Source: VRUE01 sp036266075 (lineage in GTDB: Bacteria > Actinomycetota > Thermoleophilia > Solirubrobacterales > 70-9). From it: a stretch of 16,644 nt of DNA. The stretch is taken from the NCBI GenBank assembly GCA_036266075.1, contig DATANV010000021.1, positions 1-16,644 on the forward strand, read 5' to 3'. The first letter of the stretch is position 1. Each line of letters opens with the position of its first letter. The notes below the pieces were generated by a model. That model searched no databases and was not told the origin of the DNA. It saw only the letters and a list, made by a program, of their open reading frames with translations. Below are positions 16,614-16,644 of the stretch, piece by piece. Position numbers and translations under genes: made by a program.

Positions 16614-16644
16614 CCCACCGCAGTCCCTCTCCCCGGTGTCTTCA
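16614..16644 (+). other. Window end, non-coding
   Basis: 31 bases after the sepF stop. It contains CCCTCTCCCCGGTG, a short piece resembling part of the hisA-hisF inverted repeat arm (GTGCCCCTCTCCCGG). No terminator or gene start can be assigned before the window ends. Confidence 0.4.

Overview
The window looks like chromosomal, high-G+C DNA of an actinobacterium. My best guess is a deep-branching lineage such as Thermoleophilia/Solirubrobacterales. This rests on the rRNA sequence style, strong G/C preference at third codon positions, a SepF-type division gene, Asp in place of the catalytic Cys in MurA, and a 23S rRNA that seems to lack the ~100-nt domain III insertion of most Actinobacteria. 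The lineage is inferred, not proven.

Layout. (1) 1-4148, + strand: the 3' part of an rRNA operon, with 16S (truncated at the window edge), a tRNA-free spacer full of hairpins, complete 23S, 5S, and a strong intrinsic terminator. Sequences flanking 23S (825-857 and 3943-3975) form a long processing stem. (2) 4112-6336, - strand, converging on the rRNA operon: two closely related membrane-anchored alpha/beta hydrolases in tandem, with a probable unrecognised 65-aa ORF between them. The last codons of the downstream hydrolase gene are spelled by the rRNA terminator hairpin. (3) 6361-13465, + strand, only 24 bp from the divergent hydrolase start: murA, then hisZ-hisG-hisD-hisB-hisH-hisA, nearly all with touching or overlapping ends. 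A long inverted repeat (12588-12690) follows, then hisF. (4) 13506-16613, + strand: a short class II tRNA nucleotidyltransferase/poly(A) polymerase-like gene, pgeF (laccase-domain/YfiH), yggS (PLP-binding protein) and sepF (FtsZ anchor). This is a conserved cell-division neighbourhood, but ftsZ is not next to it.

Function. HisZ plus short-form HisG make the first enzyme of histidine synthesis. HisA, HisH/HisF, HisB and HisD cover later steps. The hisE/hisI functions, hisC and a histidinol-phosphate phosphatase are absent here and must be encoded elsewhere. MurA starts peptidoglycan precursor synthesis, and its Asp117 predicts intrinsic fosfomycin resistance. SepF tethers FtsZ to the membrane.

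No tRNA gene, CRISPR array, insertion sequence, prophage or defence gene was seen. Most of the window is housekeeping DNA. The points most worth a second look are the hidden small ORF, the hisA-hisF inverted repeat, the MurA active-site substitution and the terminator-in-gene overlap.
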